6,262 nt of DNA from JALZDI01 sp036259355. Its GTDB lineage: Bacteria; Actinomycetota; Actinomycetes; Propionibacteriales; Nocardioidaceae. The position numbers and the translations under genes were made by a program. The stretch is taken from assembly GCA_036259355.1 (NCBI GenBank), contig DATABY010000022.1:1-6262 (forward strand), given 5' to 3'. Below the pieces are notes generated by a model. The model was not told the origin of the DNA. It saw only the letters and a program-made list of their open reading frames with translations, and did not search any database. Shown piece by piece: positions 1-4,658 of the stretch; position 1 is the stretch's first letter, and each line of letters begins with the position of its first letter.

Positions 1-2
1 CT

Positions 3-542
3 CCGCGGGGACGTGCCGGCACGCCGCGTACGCCGGATCCGGCCGCGCGGCGGCGCCCCCGGCTGACCGGGCGGATGGCGATCGTGGTCGTCGTACTCGC
101 CGTGCTGTTCGTGTCCTACGCCACCAGCCTGCGGGCGTTCCTCAACCAGCGGTCCCAGATCGACGCGCTGGAGACACAGATCGCGCGCGACGAGCAGGCG
201 CTGGACGAGCTGCGGCAGGAGCGCCGCCGGTGGAACGACGAGGCCTTCATCGAGGCCCAGGCCAGGCAGAGGTTCGGCTGGGTGCTCCCCGGCGAGATCG
301 GCTTCCGGGTGATCGGCGAGGACGGGCAGCCCCTCGACACGTCCTCGGAGCTGACCGACCCCGCGTCGCTCGGCGAGGACCCCGACGCCGAGTGGTGGAG
401 CGCCACCTGGGGCAGCATTCGGGGGGCGGGTGCGCAGGAGCGGGGCGCCGGGCCCGCCAAGCGGCTCGGTCCGCCGGTCAGGCCCGGGCGCGACCGCGGC
501 GGCGCGGACGCCGGCCGGACACAGGGCGCCCGTGGCCGCTGA
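3..542 (+). CDS. FtsB/DivIC-family septum formation initiator protein (5' end outside window)
   Basis: Small bitopic cell-division protein of the FtsB/DivIC (septum formation initiator) family; known members join FtsL and FtsQ in the divisome. What is seen: counting from the ATG at 75, a hydrophobic segment at about residues 2-19, then a heptad-like coiled coil at about 24-52, then the family's typical WNDEAFIEAQARQRFGWVLP block (53-72) followed by GEIGF. The tail after about residue 105 is Arg/Gly/Pro rich and looks disordered. Start choice: the frame is open without a stop back to the window edge and encodes a basic stretch (RRRPRLTGR) just before the membrane segment, as is usual for cytoplasmic N-termini in this family. 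The ATG at 75 lacks a good Shine-Dalgarno sequence, so I think the real start is upstream and the CDS is partial here; 75 is the fallback. It overlaps the next gene by 11 nt. Family assignment is firm; the exact divisome role is inferred. Confidence 0.85.
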   Translation, partial: PRGRAGTPRTPDPAARRRPRLTGRMAIVVVVLAVLFVSYATSLRAFLNQRSQIDALETQIARDEQALDELRQERRRWNDEAFIEAQARQRFGWVLPGEIGFRVIGEDGQPLDTSSELTDPASLGEDPDAEWWSATWGSIRGAGAQERGAGPAKRLGPPVRPGRDRGGADAGRTQGARGR

Positions 543-1038
543 GCCACCCGACCGGCGCGACCTCGATGCCGTGCGGCGCCAGCTGGGACGCCCGCCGCGG
601 TCCATCGCCGCGGTCGCGCACCGATGCCCGTGCGGGCTGCCGGACGTCGTGGAGACGCTGCCGCGGCTCGATGACGGCACGCCGTTCCCCACGCTCTACT
701 ACCTGACGTGCCCGCGCGCGGTCTCGGCGATCGGCACGCTGGAGGCCTCGGGTCTGATGCGTGAGATGACCGAGCGGCTGGAGCAGGACGAGACGCTGGC
801 CGCGGACTACCGCGCGGCGCACGAGCGCTACGTCGCCCGGCGAGACGCGCTCATGCGCGTGCCCGAGATCGACGGCGTGTCGGCCGGGGGCATGCCGAAC
901 CGGGTCAAGTGCCTGCACGTGCTGGTCGGTCAGTCACTGGCCGAGGGACCGGGCGGGCAGCCGCTGGGCGACGAGGCGCTGGACCGGCTCGCCGACTGGT
1001 GGGCGGACGGCCCCTGTGTCGACCCGGAGTCGGAGTGA
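532..1038 (+). CDS. DUF501 family protein
   Basis: Conserved actinobacterial protein of unknown biochemical function (DUF501), habitually found between an FtsB-like gene and a Ppx/GppA gene, as here. With GTG 532 as start it is 168 aa, a normal length for the family. Seen in the sequence: an N-terminal RRQLGRPPR segment (15-23), a HRCPCGLP motif (30-37), YYLTCPR (56-62), a charged helical stretch (about 76-109), and the block MPNRVKCLHVLVGQSLA (121-137). Conserved-looking Cys32, Cys34, Cys60, Cys127 and His129 could form a metal or redox site; that is inference. The start at 532 overlaps the FtsB-like stop and has no strong Shine-Dalgarno sequence, so coupled translation is likely; GTG 571 is an alternative. 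The open frame extends back to 430, but that extension is low-complexity Arg/Gly/Pro sequence overlapping the upstream gene and was not used. Confidence 0.82.
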   Translation: MAAEPPDRRDLDAVRRQLGRPPRSIAAVAHRCPCGLPDVVETLPRLDDGTPFPTLYYLTCPRAVSAIGTLEASGLMREMTERLEQDETLAADYRAAHERYVARRDALMRVPEIDGVSAGGMPNRVKCLHVLVGQSLAEGPGGQPLGDEALDRLADWWADGPCVDPESE

Positions 1039-1040
1039 GG
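1035..1040 (+). promoter_or_regulatory. Ribosome binding site for the Ppx/GppA gene
   Basis: GTGAGG lies 5 nt before the ATG at 1046 and overlaps the end of the DUF501 gene. It favours ATG 1046 over the in-frame GTG at 1016, which would add ten residues lying inside the upstream gene. Confidence 0.6.
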
Positions 1041-1045
1041 CGCGT

Positions 1046-2062
1046 ATGAGCACCATCGAGGACCGCGTCGCCGCGATCGACTGCGGCACCAACTCGATCC
1101 GGCTGCTGGTCGCCGAGCCCGACGGCCGGGGCGGCCTGCGCGACGTCGACCGCCGCATGCTGATCGTGCGGCTGGGGCAGGGCGTCGACGCCACGGGGAG
1201 CTTCGCCGACGAAGCGCTCGAGCGCACGTTCGCCGCCTGTGACGAGTACGCAGCGGTGCTGCGTGAGGTGGGTGCGCAACGTCTGCGGTTCTGCGCGACC
1301 TCGGCGGCGCGCGACGCCGACAACGGCGACGTGTTCGCCGCGGGGGTCCAGGACCGGCTGGGGGTGTGGCCGGAGGTCGTCACCGGCGACGACGAGGCGG
1401 CCCTGTCCTACGACGGGGCCACCCGTGACCTCGACACCGCCGCCCACCCGCCGCCGTACCTGGTGGTCGACATCGGGGGCGGGTCGACGGAGTTCGTGCT
1501 CGGCGACGGCCACGGTCAGGTACGCAGCGCGGAGTCGGTCGACATCGGCTCGGTGCGGATCACCGAGCGGCACCTGCGCGGCGATCCTCCCAGCCCGGCG
1601 GAGATCGAGCGGGCGGGCGCCGACGTCGACGCCGCGCTCGACCGCCTGCACGTGCCGCTGGAACAGGCGCGCACGCTCGTGGGTGTCGCCGGCACCATCA
1701 CCACGGTCGCCGCGATGGTGCTCGACCTCCCGGCGTACGACCCGGCGCGCATCCACCTCTCCCGGGTCGGCATCGACGGCGTCAGCGAGGCGCACCGGCG
1801 GCTGCTCGCGATGACCCGGGACGAACGGCGGGCCCTCGGCTTCATGCACCCGGGACGCGCGGACGTGATCGGGGGCGGCGCGCTCATCCTCGACCGGGTC
1901 GCGCGCCGCGTCGCTTCCGGTCTGCAGCGGCCGGAGGTGCTCGTCAGCGAGCACGACATCCTCGACGGCATCGCGTGGTCGCTGCTCACCCCAGGTGGTG
2001 ACGCGTCAAGATTCCCGGCCGCCCCGCCGGGAGAATCGACGCCTCACGGGAGGGGGATGTGA
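1046..2062 (+). CDS. Ppx/GppA family exopolyphosphatase
   Basis: Member of the Ppx/GppA phosphatase family in the ASKHA (sugar kinase/HSP70/actin) fold; relatives remove terminal phosphate from inorganic polyphosphate and some hydrolyse pppGpp. Cytoplasmic. From ATG 1046 it is 338 aa, close to the short actinobacterial two-domain Ppx proteins and lacking the C-terminal HD-like domains of the E. coli type. Motifs: phosphate-1 loop AAIDCGTNSIRLLV (9-22), FCATSAARDADN (82-93), TGDDEAAL (113-120; Glu117 fits the catalytic Glu), phosphate-2 loop VVDIGGGSTEF (140-150), DIGSVRITERHL (166-177) and the adenosine-type loop VGVAGTITTVAAM (212-224). The conserved core ends near EHDILDGIAWSLL (to 314). 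The last 24 residues are atypical, carry GDASRF, and come from the repeat/hairpin at 1996-2042. Its stop overlaps the next gene's GTG by 4 nt. Polyphosphate versus pppGpp preference cannot be read from the sequence. Confidence 0.9.
   Translation: MSTIEDRVAAIDCGTNSIRLLVAEPDGRGGLRDVDRRMLIVRLGQGVDATGSFADEALERTFAACDEYAAVLREVGAQRLRFCATSAARDADNGDVFAAGVQDRLGVWPEVVTGDDEAALSYDGATRDLDTAAHPPPYLVVDIGGGSTEFVLGDGHGQVRSAESVDIGSVRITERHLRGDPPSPAEIERAGADVDAALDRLHVPLEQARTLVGVAGTITTVAAMVLDLPAYDPARIHLSRVGIDGVSEAHRRLLAMTRDERRALGFMHPGRADVIGGGALILDRVARRVASGLQRPEVLVSEHDILDGIAWSLLTPGGDASRFPAAPPGESTPHGRGM
1996..2015 (+). repeat. 20-bp direct repeat, copy 1 (in ppx 3' end)
   Basis: An exact 20-bp match to 2091-2110, 95 bp away. 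Both copies contain the perfect 10-bp palindrome TGACGCGTCA (1999-2008 here) followed by AGATTCC. Here it is read in the ppx frame and encodes GDASRF near the C-terminus. It also forms the left arm of the hairpin at 2003-2042. An exact 20-bp repeat this close is very unlikely by chance, even at this GC content. Confidence 0.9.
2003..2042. repeat. Interrupted 15-bp inverted repeat (REP-like hairpin)
   Basis: The left arm GCGTC-AA-GATTC-CCGGC (2003-2019) pairs with the right arm GCCGG-GA-GAATC-GACGC (2026-2042) as three 5-bp helices. They are separated by symmetrical 2-nt internal loops and closed by a 6-nt loop. It lies inside the ppx reading frame, just ahead of the udg ribosome binding site. 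The shape recalls dispersed palindromic repeats. It could instead be an RNA structure that protects or terminates the ppx message. Confidence 0.75.
2048..2056 (+). promoter_or_regulatory. Ribosome binding site for the uracil-DNA glycosylase gene
   Basis: The purine-rich run GGGAGGGGG ends 2 nt before the GTG start at 2059 and so decides that start. CTCAC (2043-2047) could pair with GTGAG (2059-2063). That would place this site in a loop and the start codon in a 5-bp stem, a weak structure that could tie initiation to ribosomes finishing ppx. Confidence 0.6.
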
Positions 2063-2937
2063 GCCCCGCCAGGGATGTCAGCGCCCCTTCTGGTGACGCG
2101 TCAAGATTCCGGGCGCCGCATCCGGTCACGGGTCAACTGTTCCCCAGCCCGGTGCCGCCGGGCACCGGCTGGCCCGACGACCCCGGGAGCGCCGACACGG
2201 AGGTGGCCGAGACCGCCGCGGACGTCGAGCGGCTCGCCACTGGGGCCGACCTGCCGACGCTCACCGCCCGCATCTCGGTCTGCCGGGCCTGCCCGGGCCT
2301 GCTGACCTGGCGGGAGACGGTCGCCCGCGACAAACGGCGGTCGTTCGCCGCGCAGCCGTACTGGGGCCGCCCGATCGCCGGGTGGGGGCCGGCCGACGCG
2401 CGCATCCTGGTCCTCGGCCTGGCACCCGCCGCCCACGGCGGCAACCGCACCGGGCGGATCTTCACCGGCGACCGCTCCGGCGACTGGCTGTTCGCCGCGC
2501 TGCATCGCGTCGGCCTGGCCGCGCAGGAGACCAGCGAGCACGCCGGCGACGGGCAGCGGCTGATCGACACCCGCATGGTGGCGACCGTGCGGTGCGCGCC
2601 ACCGGCGAACAAGCCCACGACGGTCGAACGCGACACCTGCGAGCCGTGGCTGCACCGCGAGCTCACGCTGCTGGCACCGACCGTGCGCGCGGTCGTCTGC
2701 CTGGGCGCCTACGGCTGGTCCGCGGCGATACGCGCGTTCCGGGCGCTGGGGTACGCCGTCCCGCGGCCGCAGCCCCGGTTCGGGCACGCGGCCGAGGCGG
2801 TTCTCCCCGGGCCCGCGGGGAGCGACGTGGTCCTGCTCGGCTGCTACCACCCCAGCCAGCAGAACACCTTCACCGGCAAGCTCACCGAGCCGATGCTCGA
2901 CGCAGTGCTGCGTCGCGCCAAGGAGCACGCCTGCTGA
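2059..2937 (+). CDS. Uracil-DNA glycosylase, family 5 (UdgB type)
   Basis: Base-excision repair enzyme of the uracil-DNA glycosylase superfamily, closest to iron-sulfur family 5 (UdgB). Known members remove uracil, and often hypoxanthine or other deaminated bases, from DNA. 292 aa from GTG 2059. Seen: VTGQLFPSPVPPGTGWP (23-39), an N-terminal cysteine pair CRACP (75-79), motif A GLAPAAHGGNRTGR (120-133, the family 5 alanine-rich form rather than the Asp/Asn form of other families), a second cysteine pair Cys179 and Cys194 in RCAPPANKPT...ERDTC, and motif B HPSQQNTF (264-271). The four cysteines fit the known 4Fe-4S cluster. The first ~19 residues, including GDASRF (12-17), derive from the repeat copy at 2091-2110 and precede the usual conserved start. 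GTGA overlap with ppx implies coupling. A DNA deamination repair enzyme suits a high-GC genome. Substrate range is inferred. Confidence 0.92.
   Translation: MSPARDVSAPSGDASRFRAPHPVTGQLFPSPVPPGTGWPDDPGSADTEVAETAADVERLATGADLPTLTARISVCRACPGLLTWRETVARDKRRSFAAQPYWGRPIAGWGPADARILVLGLAPAAHGGNRTGRIFTGDRSGDWLFAALHRVGLAAQETSEHAGDGQRLIDTRMVATVRCAPPANKPTTVERDTCEPWLHRELTLLAPTVRAVVCLGAYGWSAAIRAFRALGYAVPRPQPRFGHAAEAVLPGPAGSDVVLLGCYHPSQQNTFTGKLTEPMLDAVLRRAKEHAC
2091..2110 (+). repeat. 20-bp direct repeat, copy 2 (in udg 5' end)
   Basis: Second exact copy of the repeat at 1996-2015, read in the udg frame and again encoding GDASRF. Unlike copy 1 it has no matching right arm downstream, so it forms no long hairpin; sequence identity stops abruptly at 2110. 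Confidence 0.9.
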
Positions 2938-2948
2938 GTCCCCTCCAA

Positions 2949-2972
2949 TGCCCCCTCTCGTGCCCCCTCGCG
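2949..2972 (+). repeat. Short tandem repeat after udg (two 12-nt units)
   Basis: TGCCCCCTCTCG (2949-2960) is followed directly by TGCCCCCTCGCG (2961-2972), differing at one base, in a C-rich stretch just past the udg stop. Simple slippage is enough to explain it. It merges into the start of the 22-nt repeat at 2965. Confidence 0.55.
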
Positions 2973-2986
2973 CCGAGATCGCACAA
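2965..2986 (+). repeat. 22-nt intergenic repeat, copy A
   Basis: The consensus core of the three copies is TCGCGYCGAGATCGCASAA. Copy A ends in ...GATCGCACAA. It lies in the gap between udg and the NDH-2 gene, 7 nt before copy B in the same orientation. Confidence 0.75.
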
Positions 2987-2993
2987 CTGACGT

Positions 2994-3015
2994 CCCTCGC
3001 GCCGAGATCGCAGAA
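2994..3015 (+). repeat. 22-nt intergenic repeat, copy B
   Basis: Differs from copy A at one position (GCAGAA instead of GCACAA). The repeat period is 29 nt. It lies about 73 nt before the NDH-2 ATG and about 53 nt before the Rex-like site. Either a protein-binding array or a dispersed intergenic repeat would fit. Confidence 0.75.
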
Positions 3016-3046
3016 GTAACCCAGCCAACTGCCGTGAGAGCGCGCG

Positions 3047-3058
3047 GTTCCCGGGAAC
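3047..3058. promoter_or_regulatory. Perfect 12-bp palindrome upstream of the NDH-2 gene
   Basis: GTTCCCGGGAAC is perfectly self-complementary. GCGGTT (3044-3049) and AACCGC (3059-3064) also form outer inverted arms across the same spot. It lies 10 nt before the Rex-like site. A dimeric regulator operator is plausible, but I do not recognise the regulator. Confidence 0.4.
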
Positions 3059-3068
3059 AACCGCAGCC

Positions 3069-3086
3069 TCGTGAAGGTTTTCACAA
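3069..3086. promoter_or_regulatory. Putative Rex operator of the NDH-2 gene
   Basis: TCGTGAAGGTTTTCACAA matches the Rex operator pattern TTGTGAA-N4-TTCACAA at 13 of 14 defined positions. Rex is the actinobacterial/firmicute repressor that leaves DNA when NADH is high, and in Streptomyces its known targets include respiratory genes such as NADH dehydrogenases and cytochrome bd. It ends 2 nt before the ATG at 3089. A bound repressor would therefore sit over the start of the transcript or the leader, and NADH build-up would turn on this NADH-oxidising enzyme. The regulatory logic is inference; the motif match is seen directly. Confidence 0.72.
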
Positions 3087-3088
3087 GT

Positions 3089-4384
3089 ATGACGACTCCT
3101 CACATCCTCATCGCCGGAGGCGGCTACGTCGGCATGTACACCGCGCTCGGCCTGCGCCGCCGCCTCCGCACCGGCGAGGCGCGCGTGACGCTGGTCGACC
3201 CGCGCCCCAACATGACCTACCAGCCGTTCCTGCCCGAGGCCGCCGCGGGAAGCCTGGAGCCGCGGCACGTGGTCGTCCCGCTGCGGCGCACGCTGAAGGG
3301 CGCCGACGTCGTCGCCGGCCGGGTCGTGGGCATCGACCACGCGCACAAGGTGGCCACGATCGAGCCCGCGGAGGGCGCGACGTACGAGGTGGCGTACGAC
3401 ATCCTCGTCTCCGCCCTCGGATCGGTGCCCCGGACGCTGCCCATCCCCGGCCTGGCCGAGCAGGCGATCGGCTTCAAGCAGATCGAGGAGGCCATCGCGC
3501 TGCGTAACCACGTGCTCGACCGCCTCGACGCGGCCGCCTCCACGACCGATCCGGCGCTGCGGCGGCGCGCGCTGAACTTCGTGTTCGTCGGCGGCGGGTA
3601 CGCCGGTATCGAGGCGCTCGCCGAGCTCGAGGACATGGCCCGTTACGCCACCCGCTACTACGACCGCATCGAGCCGGGCGACCTGCGCTTCCTGCTTGTC
3701 GAGGCGAGCGAGCGCATCCTGCCCGAGGTGGGTGAGGACATGGGCCGCTATACCCTGCAGGTGCTGCGTGAACGCGGCATCGACATCCGGCTGCAGACCC
3801 GGCTGGAGTCGTGCGTGGGCGGGCACGTGGTGCTCTCCGACGGCGAGGAGCTCGACGCCGACGTCATCGTCTGGACTGCCGGGGTCAAGGCCAACCCGGT
3901 GCTGGCCAAGTCGGACCTGCCGCTGGACGAGCGCGGGCGGGTGAAGGCGCTGCCGAACCTCACCGTCGAGGGCCTCGCCGACGCGTTCGCCGCCGGCGAC
4001 GCCGCCGCCGTACCCGATCTGGCCAACCCCGGTCATCTGTGCAGCCCCAGCGCCCAGCACGCCGTACGACAGGCGCGGCTGCTCGCGGCCAACATCGTCC
4101 GCTCCCTGCGTGGCGAGCCGTTGGCGGACTACCGGCACAAGCACGCCGGCTCGGTCGCCAGTCTGGGTCTGCACCAGGGCGTGGCTCAGGTGTACGGGGT
4201 CAAGCTCAAGGGCTGGCCGGCGTGGTTCATGCACCGCACCTACCACATGTCGCGGATGCCGACGCTGAACAAGAAGATCCGGGTCGTGCTGGACTGGACG
4301 CTGGCGCTGTTCTTCCGCCGCGAGGTCGTGTCGCTCGGTGCGTTGCAGCACCCCCGCGAGGACTGGGAGCGCGCCACCCGCTGA
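3089..4384 (+). CDS. ndh: Type II NADH dehydrogenase (NDH-2), FAD-dependent
   Basis: Single-subunit, non-proton-pumping NADH:quinone oxidoreductase of the respiratory chain, attached to the inner face of the membrane. 431 aa from ATG 3089. Seen: FAD-binding Rossmann motif HILIAGGGYVGMYTA (5-19) with the acidic strand end VTLVDP (33-38), YQPFLPEAAAGSLEPRH (44-60), NADH-binding Rossmann motif NFVFVGGGYAGIE (163-175), FAD-contact motif FAAGDAAAV (300-308), and the quinone-side motif SPSAQHAVRQA (319-329). The C-terminal part (about 345-420) has Trp/Phe and basic residues plus a hydrophobic stretch VVLDWTLALFF, suited to membrane attachment. Start choice: an in-frame GTG at 3071 would add six residues but lies within the Rex-like palindrome and has no Shine-Dalgarno; GAAGG (3073-3077) serves ATG 3089, though spacing is long (11 nt). 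It is a separate unit from udg because the 150-nt gap holds control sites. Related flavoprotein oxidoreductases are the main alternative. Confidence 0.9.
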   Translation: MTTPHILIAGGGYVGMYTALGLRRRLRTGEARVTLVDPRPNMTYQPFLPEAAAGSLEPRHVVVPLRRTLKGADVVAGRVVGIDHAHKVATIEPAEGATYEVAYDILVSALGSVPRTLPIPGLAEQAIGFKQIEEAIALRNHVLDRLDAAASTTDPALRRRALNFVFVGGGYAGIEALAELEDMARYATRYYDRIEPGDLRFLLVEASERILPEVGEDMGRYTLQVLRERGIDIRLQTRLESCVGGHVVLSDGEELDADVIVWTAGVKANPVLAKSDLPLDERGRVKALPNLTVEGLADAFAAGDAAAVPDLANPGHLCSPSAQHAVRQARLLAANIVRSLRGEPLADYRHKHAGSVASLGLHQGVAQVYGVKLKGWPAWFMHRTYHMSRMPTLNKKIRVVLDWTLALFFRREVVSLGALQHPREDWERATR

Positions 4385-4400
4385 TCACCGTCGGGGCCGT

Positions 4401-4422
4401 TTGTGCGATCTCGACGCGAAGG
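4401..4422 (-). repeat. 22-nt intergenic repeat, copy C (inverted)
   Basis: The reverse complement matches copy A at 20 of 22 positions (CGCGTCGAGATCGCACAA at its 3' part). It lies 16 nt after the NDH-2 stop and opposite in orientation to copies A and B, so the repeats bracket the NDH-2 gene. It ends about 24 nt before the presumed tRNA -10 box. Confidence 0.7.
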
Positions 4423-4446
4423 CCGCTCGGCCTGGGACGACCTGCG

Positions 4447-4452
4447 TAGGAT
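4447..4452 (+). promoter_or_regulatory. Possible -10 box of the tRNA gene
   Basis: TAGGAT fits the TANNNT -10 pattern and ends 11 nt before the mature tRNA 5' end, a sensible place for a short-leader tRNA promoter. No good -35 hexamer is seen at the expected position (about 4424-4429), so the promoter is weak by sequence or needs an activator. Confidence 0.4.
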
Positions 4453-4463
4453 CGGGCAGCGCC

Positions 4464-4537
4464 GCCCCTGTAGTCCAATGGGTAGAGACGCCGTTCTTAA
4501 ACAACGGAAAGTGTGGGTTCGAGTCCCACCGGGGGCA
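4464..4537 (+). tRNA. Class I tRNA with anticodon UAA (nominal Leu-UUA, tRNA-Glu-like body; identity uncertain)
   Basis: A full cloverleaf folds by hand. The acceptor stem GCCCCTG/CGGGGGC has 7 bp with one T-G pair. TA fills positions 8-9. The D stem is GTC/GAC around an 11-nt loop containing GGG. The anticodon stem CCGTT/AACGG holds the 7-nt loop CTTAAAC with U33, anticodon TAA (4498-4500) and A37. The variable loop is 5 nt (AAAGT). The T arm is GTGGG-TTCGAGT-CCCAC. The discriminator is A73 and CCA is not encoded. Anticodon UAA reads UUA (leucine), but bacterial tRNA-Leu is class II with a long variable arm, and this one is not. The GTC...GAC D arm, loop length, G26 and C32/C38 recall actinobacterial tRNA-Glu (from memory, not aligned). 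All helices are intact, so decay is not evident. It may be a minor tRNA of unusual identity or an unexpressed relic. Confidence 0.8.
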
Positions 4538-4555
4538 CGCGCCCGCTGGGCCGCG
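4538..4555 (+). terminator. Hairpin directly after the tRNA (possible terminator or processing stem)
   Basis: CGCGCCC (4538-4544) pairs with GGG-C-CGCG (4548-4555) around loop GCT with one bulged C, and is followed by AAAGTT. It begins at the base after the discriminator. There is no T-tract, so termination is uncertain. Confidence 0.3.
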
Positions 4556-4586
4556 AAAGTTGGGAATCCGTGACCCCGCTACGTCG

Positions 4587-4613
4587 TTGACCGAGGTAGC
4601 CGGTCGCTACGAT
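4587..4613 (+). promoter_or_regulatory. Probable promoter of the Bax inhibitor-1 family gene
   Basis: The -35-like TTGACC (4587-4592) and -10-like TACGAT (4608-4613) are 15 nt apart, slightly short for a housekeeping sigma factor. The predicted transcript start is near 4619-4621, giving a leader of about 40 nt. Confidence 0.45.
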
Positions 4614-4620
4614 TGGTGCT

Positions 4621-4645
4621 GACGTCCCGCATCCCTGCGGGGGTC
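4621..4645 (+). promoter_or_regulatory. 5'-UTR hairpin before the Bax inhibitor-1 family gene
   Basis: CCCGCA (4626-4631) pairs perfectly with TGCGGG (4636-4641) around loop TCCC. Outer GAC (4621-4623) and GTC (4643-4645) extend it across a small internal loop. It starts at about +1 of the predicted transcript and ends 3 nt before the Shine-Dalgarno sequence. It could stabilise the 5' end or modulate ribosome access. Confidence 0.5.
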
Positions 4646-4648
4646 GAT

Positions 4649-4655
4649 GGAGGAG
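4649..4655 (+). promoter_or_regulatory. Ribosome binding site for the Bax inhibitor-1 family gene
   Basis: The strong Shine-Dalgarno GGAGGAG lies 3 nt before ATG 4659. It overlaps the alternative in-frame ATG at 4647, which has no such site, so 4659 is chosen. Confidence 0.75.
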
Positions 4656-4658
4656 ACG

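Noticed and set aside
905..1954. 349-codon open frame on the minus strand
   Set aside because: Antisense to the Ppx/GppA gene; a GC-driven shadow without family motifs.
2965..3015. CRISPR-like pair of 22-nt repeats
   Set aside because: Only two direct copies with a 7-nt spacer and no cas genes; the third copy is inverted and 1.4 kb away.
2101..3084. 327-codon open frame on the minus strand
   Set aside because: Antisense to the uracil-DNA glycosylase gene; no recognisable protein.
3071..3088. GTG at 3071 as NDH-2 start
   Set aside because: It lies within the Rex-like palindrome, has no Shine-Dalgarno sequence, and adds six residues before the normal Rossmann N-terminus.
2882..4351. 489-codon open frame on the minus strand
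   Set aside because: It is antisense to the whole NDH-2 gene, whose motifs are clear; the composition is Arg/His/Gly/Val-rich shadow sequence with no recognisable domain.
4420..4433. Hairpin AGGCC-GCTC-GGCCT as terminator of the NDH-2 gene
   Set aside because: Only 5 bp and no T-tract; common by chance at this GC content.
4464..4537. Reading the tRNA as a bldA-type tRNA-Leu
   Set aside because: The anticodon agrees, but the variable loop is 5 nt and the length 74 nt, unlike class II tRNA-Leu.
4338..4622. 94-codon open frame over the tRNA region
   Set aside because: It runs through the end of the NDH-2 gene and the tRNA; the peptide is just translated tRNA sequence.
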